DNA of 5,504 bases, taken from NCBI GenBank assembly GCA_017388605.1, contig JAFPIE010000205.1, positions 1-5,504 on the forward strand, in the 5' to 3' direction. A model generated the notes under the pieces. That model saw only the letters and a list, made by a program, of their open reading frames with translations. It did no database searches and was not told the DNA's origin. The translations under genes and the position numbers were made by a program. Origin of the DNA: Acholeplasmatales bacterium (GTDB lineage: Bacteria > Bacillota_I > Bacilli_A > Acholeplasmatales > Anaeroplasmataceae). This document shows, one piece after another, positions 5,309 through 5,504 of this stretch (the stretch's first letter is position 1; every line of letters starts with the position of its first letter).

Positions 5309-5323
5309 TAAAAGATCCTTTTA
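5309..5323 (+). terminator. Weak possible terminator after the zinc-ribbon gene
   Basis: TAAAAG (5309-5314) and CTTTTA (5318-5323) can form a 6-bp AT-rich stem with a 3-nt loop, followed by TTTGTCTTTT. It is the only hairpin I see after the stop codon and is too weak to be convincing. The rest of 5299-5387 is AT-rich with no gene that I can support. Confidence 0.25.
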
Positions 5324-5379
5324 TTTGTCTTTTATGGGATTAGATAATTTTGAGTTATAGTTTGTTTTTGTTTTAGTAT

Positions 5380-5472
5380 TTAAAAAAGGGCCTCGATCTC
5401 CTCCGTGATGTACTTCTTCGCGTTGAATGTCCTGCCGACGCGGGCAAGGCGCTCCTTTTCAGCCTGGTTCAT
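5380..5472 (-). pseudogene. N-terminal fragment of an unknown gene, cut at a composition junction
   Basis: On the minus strand an ATG at 5472 has AAGGA 8 nt upstream (5485-5481) and opens a frame of only 30 codons, with GC-rich codons (CGC, GCC, GTC, GCG) unlike the rest of the window. The peptide is charged and helical: MNQAEKERLARVGRTF followed by NAKKYITEEIEALF. The frame stops at TAA (5382-5380) exactly where the DNA turns AT-rich. This looks like the start of a longer protein whose remainder has been lost, but a genuine short peptide cannot be excluded. I do not recognise the family. Confidence 0.35.
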
Positions 5473-5504
5473 CTGAGTTTTCCTTCCGTGTGTTTGTTCA
5501 CAAC
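5388..5504. other. GC-rich segment of foreign character
   Basis: By hand count 64 of these 117 bases are G or C (about 55%), against roughly one third in the rest of the window. The change is abrupt, just after a run of six A's at 5382-5387. I see no tRNA, terminal inverted repeat or target duplication in the visible part. It may be the edge of a mobile element, a rearrangement junction, or a misjoined contig. Confidence 0.6.

Noticed and set aside
5389..5504. Open plus-strand frame through the GC-rich end
   Set aside because: It has no start codon with a ribosome site inside the window, while the opposite strand has both a start and a ribosome binding site.

Overview
The window is AT-rich bacterial DNA of roughly one-third GC. 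Genes are tightly packed, there are strong AGGAGG-type ribosome binding sites, TTGACA/TATAAT-type promoters, GTG and TTG starts, and TGA is used as a stop. This fits a low-GC Bacillota (Firmicutes) genome using the standard bacterial code, perhaps from Clostridia or Erysipelotrichia; a genus cannot be named. The last ~117 bases are clearly richer in GC (about 55% by hand count) and look like DNA of another origin.

Layout. Positions 1-472 (minus strand) carry the N-terminal part of an unrecognised helical protein, driven by a good promoter with a hairpin-rich leader. Next comes a divergent promoter region. A plus-strand alpha/beta hydrolase of the lysophospholipase/monoacylglycerol lipase type (692-1573) ends at a compact terminator. 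A new promoter, whose -10 box sits inside a 9-bp inverted repeat, then drives a three-gene operon: a RelP-type small alarmone synthetase (1653-2351), type I methionine aminopeptidase map (2344-3165) and an HD-domain CCA-adding enzyme cca (3179-4483). These join stringent-response signalling to two housekeeping steps of translation: removal of the first methionine and completion of tRNA 3' ends. The operon ends at a hairpin terminator.

The most interesting part is 4528-5298. A consensus -35 promoter starts a ~160-nt leader that I read as a yybP-ykoY manganese riboswitch. The 3' strand of its closing helix P1 is also the 5' arm of an intrinsic terminator, so the predicted logic is manganese bound, terminator blocked, gene ON. 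The gene it controls is not a recognised manganese exporter. It encodes a 191-residue protein with two membrane segments and a C-terminal four-cysteine zinc ribbon. This is a candidate new member of the manganese-homeostasis regulon. The aptamer is also unusually small: P3b is very short and I see no P4 helix.

The right end (about 5388-5504) holds the start of a minus-strand reading frame with its own ribosome binding site. It runs into a stop exactly where the composition changes, which suggests a mobile-element boundary, a deletion junction or an assembly chimera.
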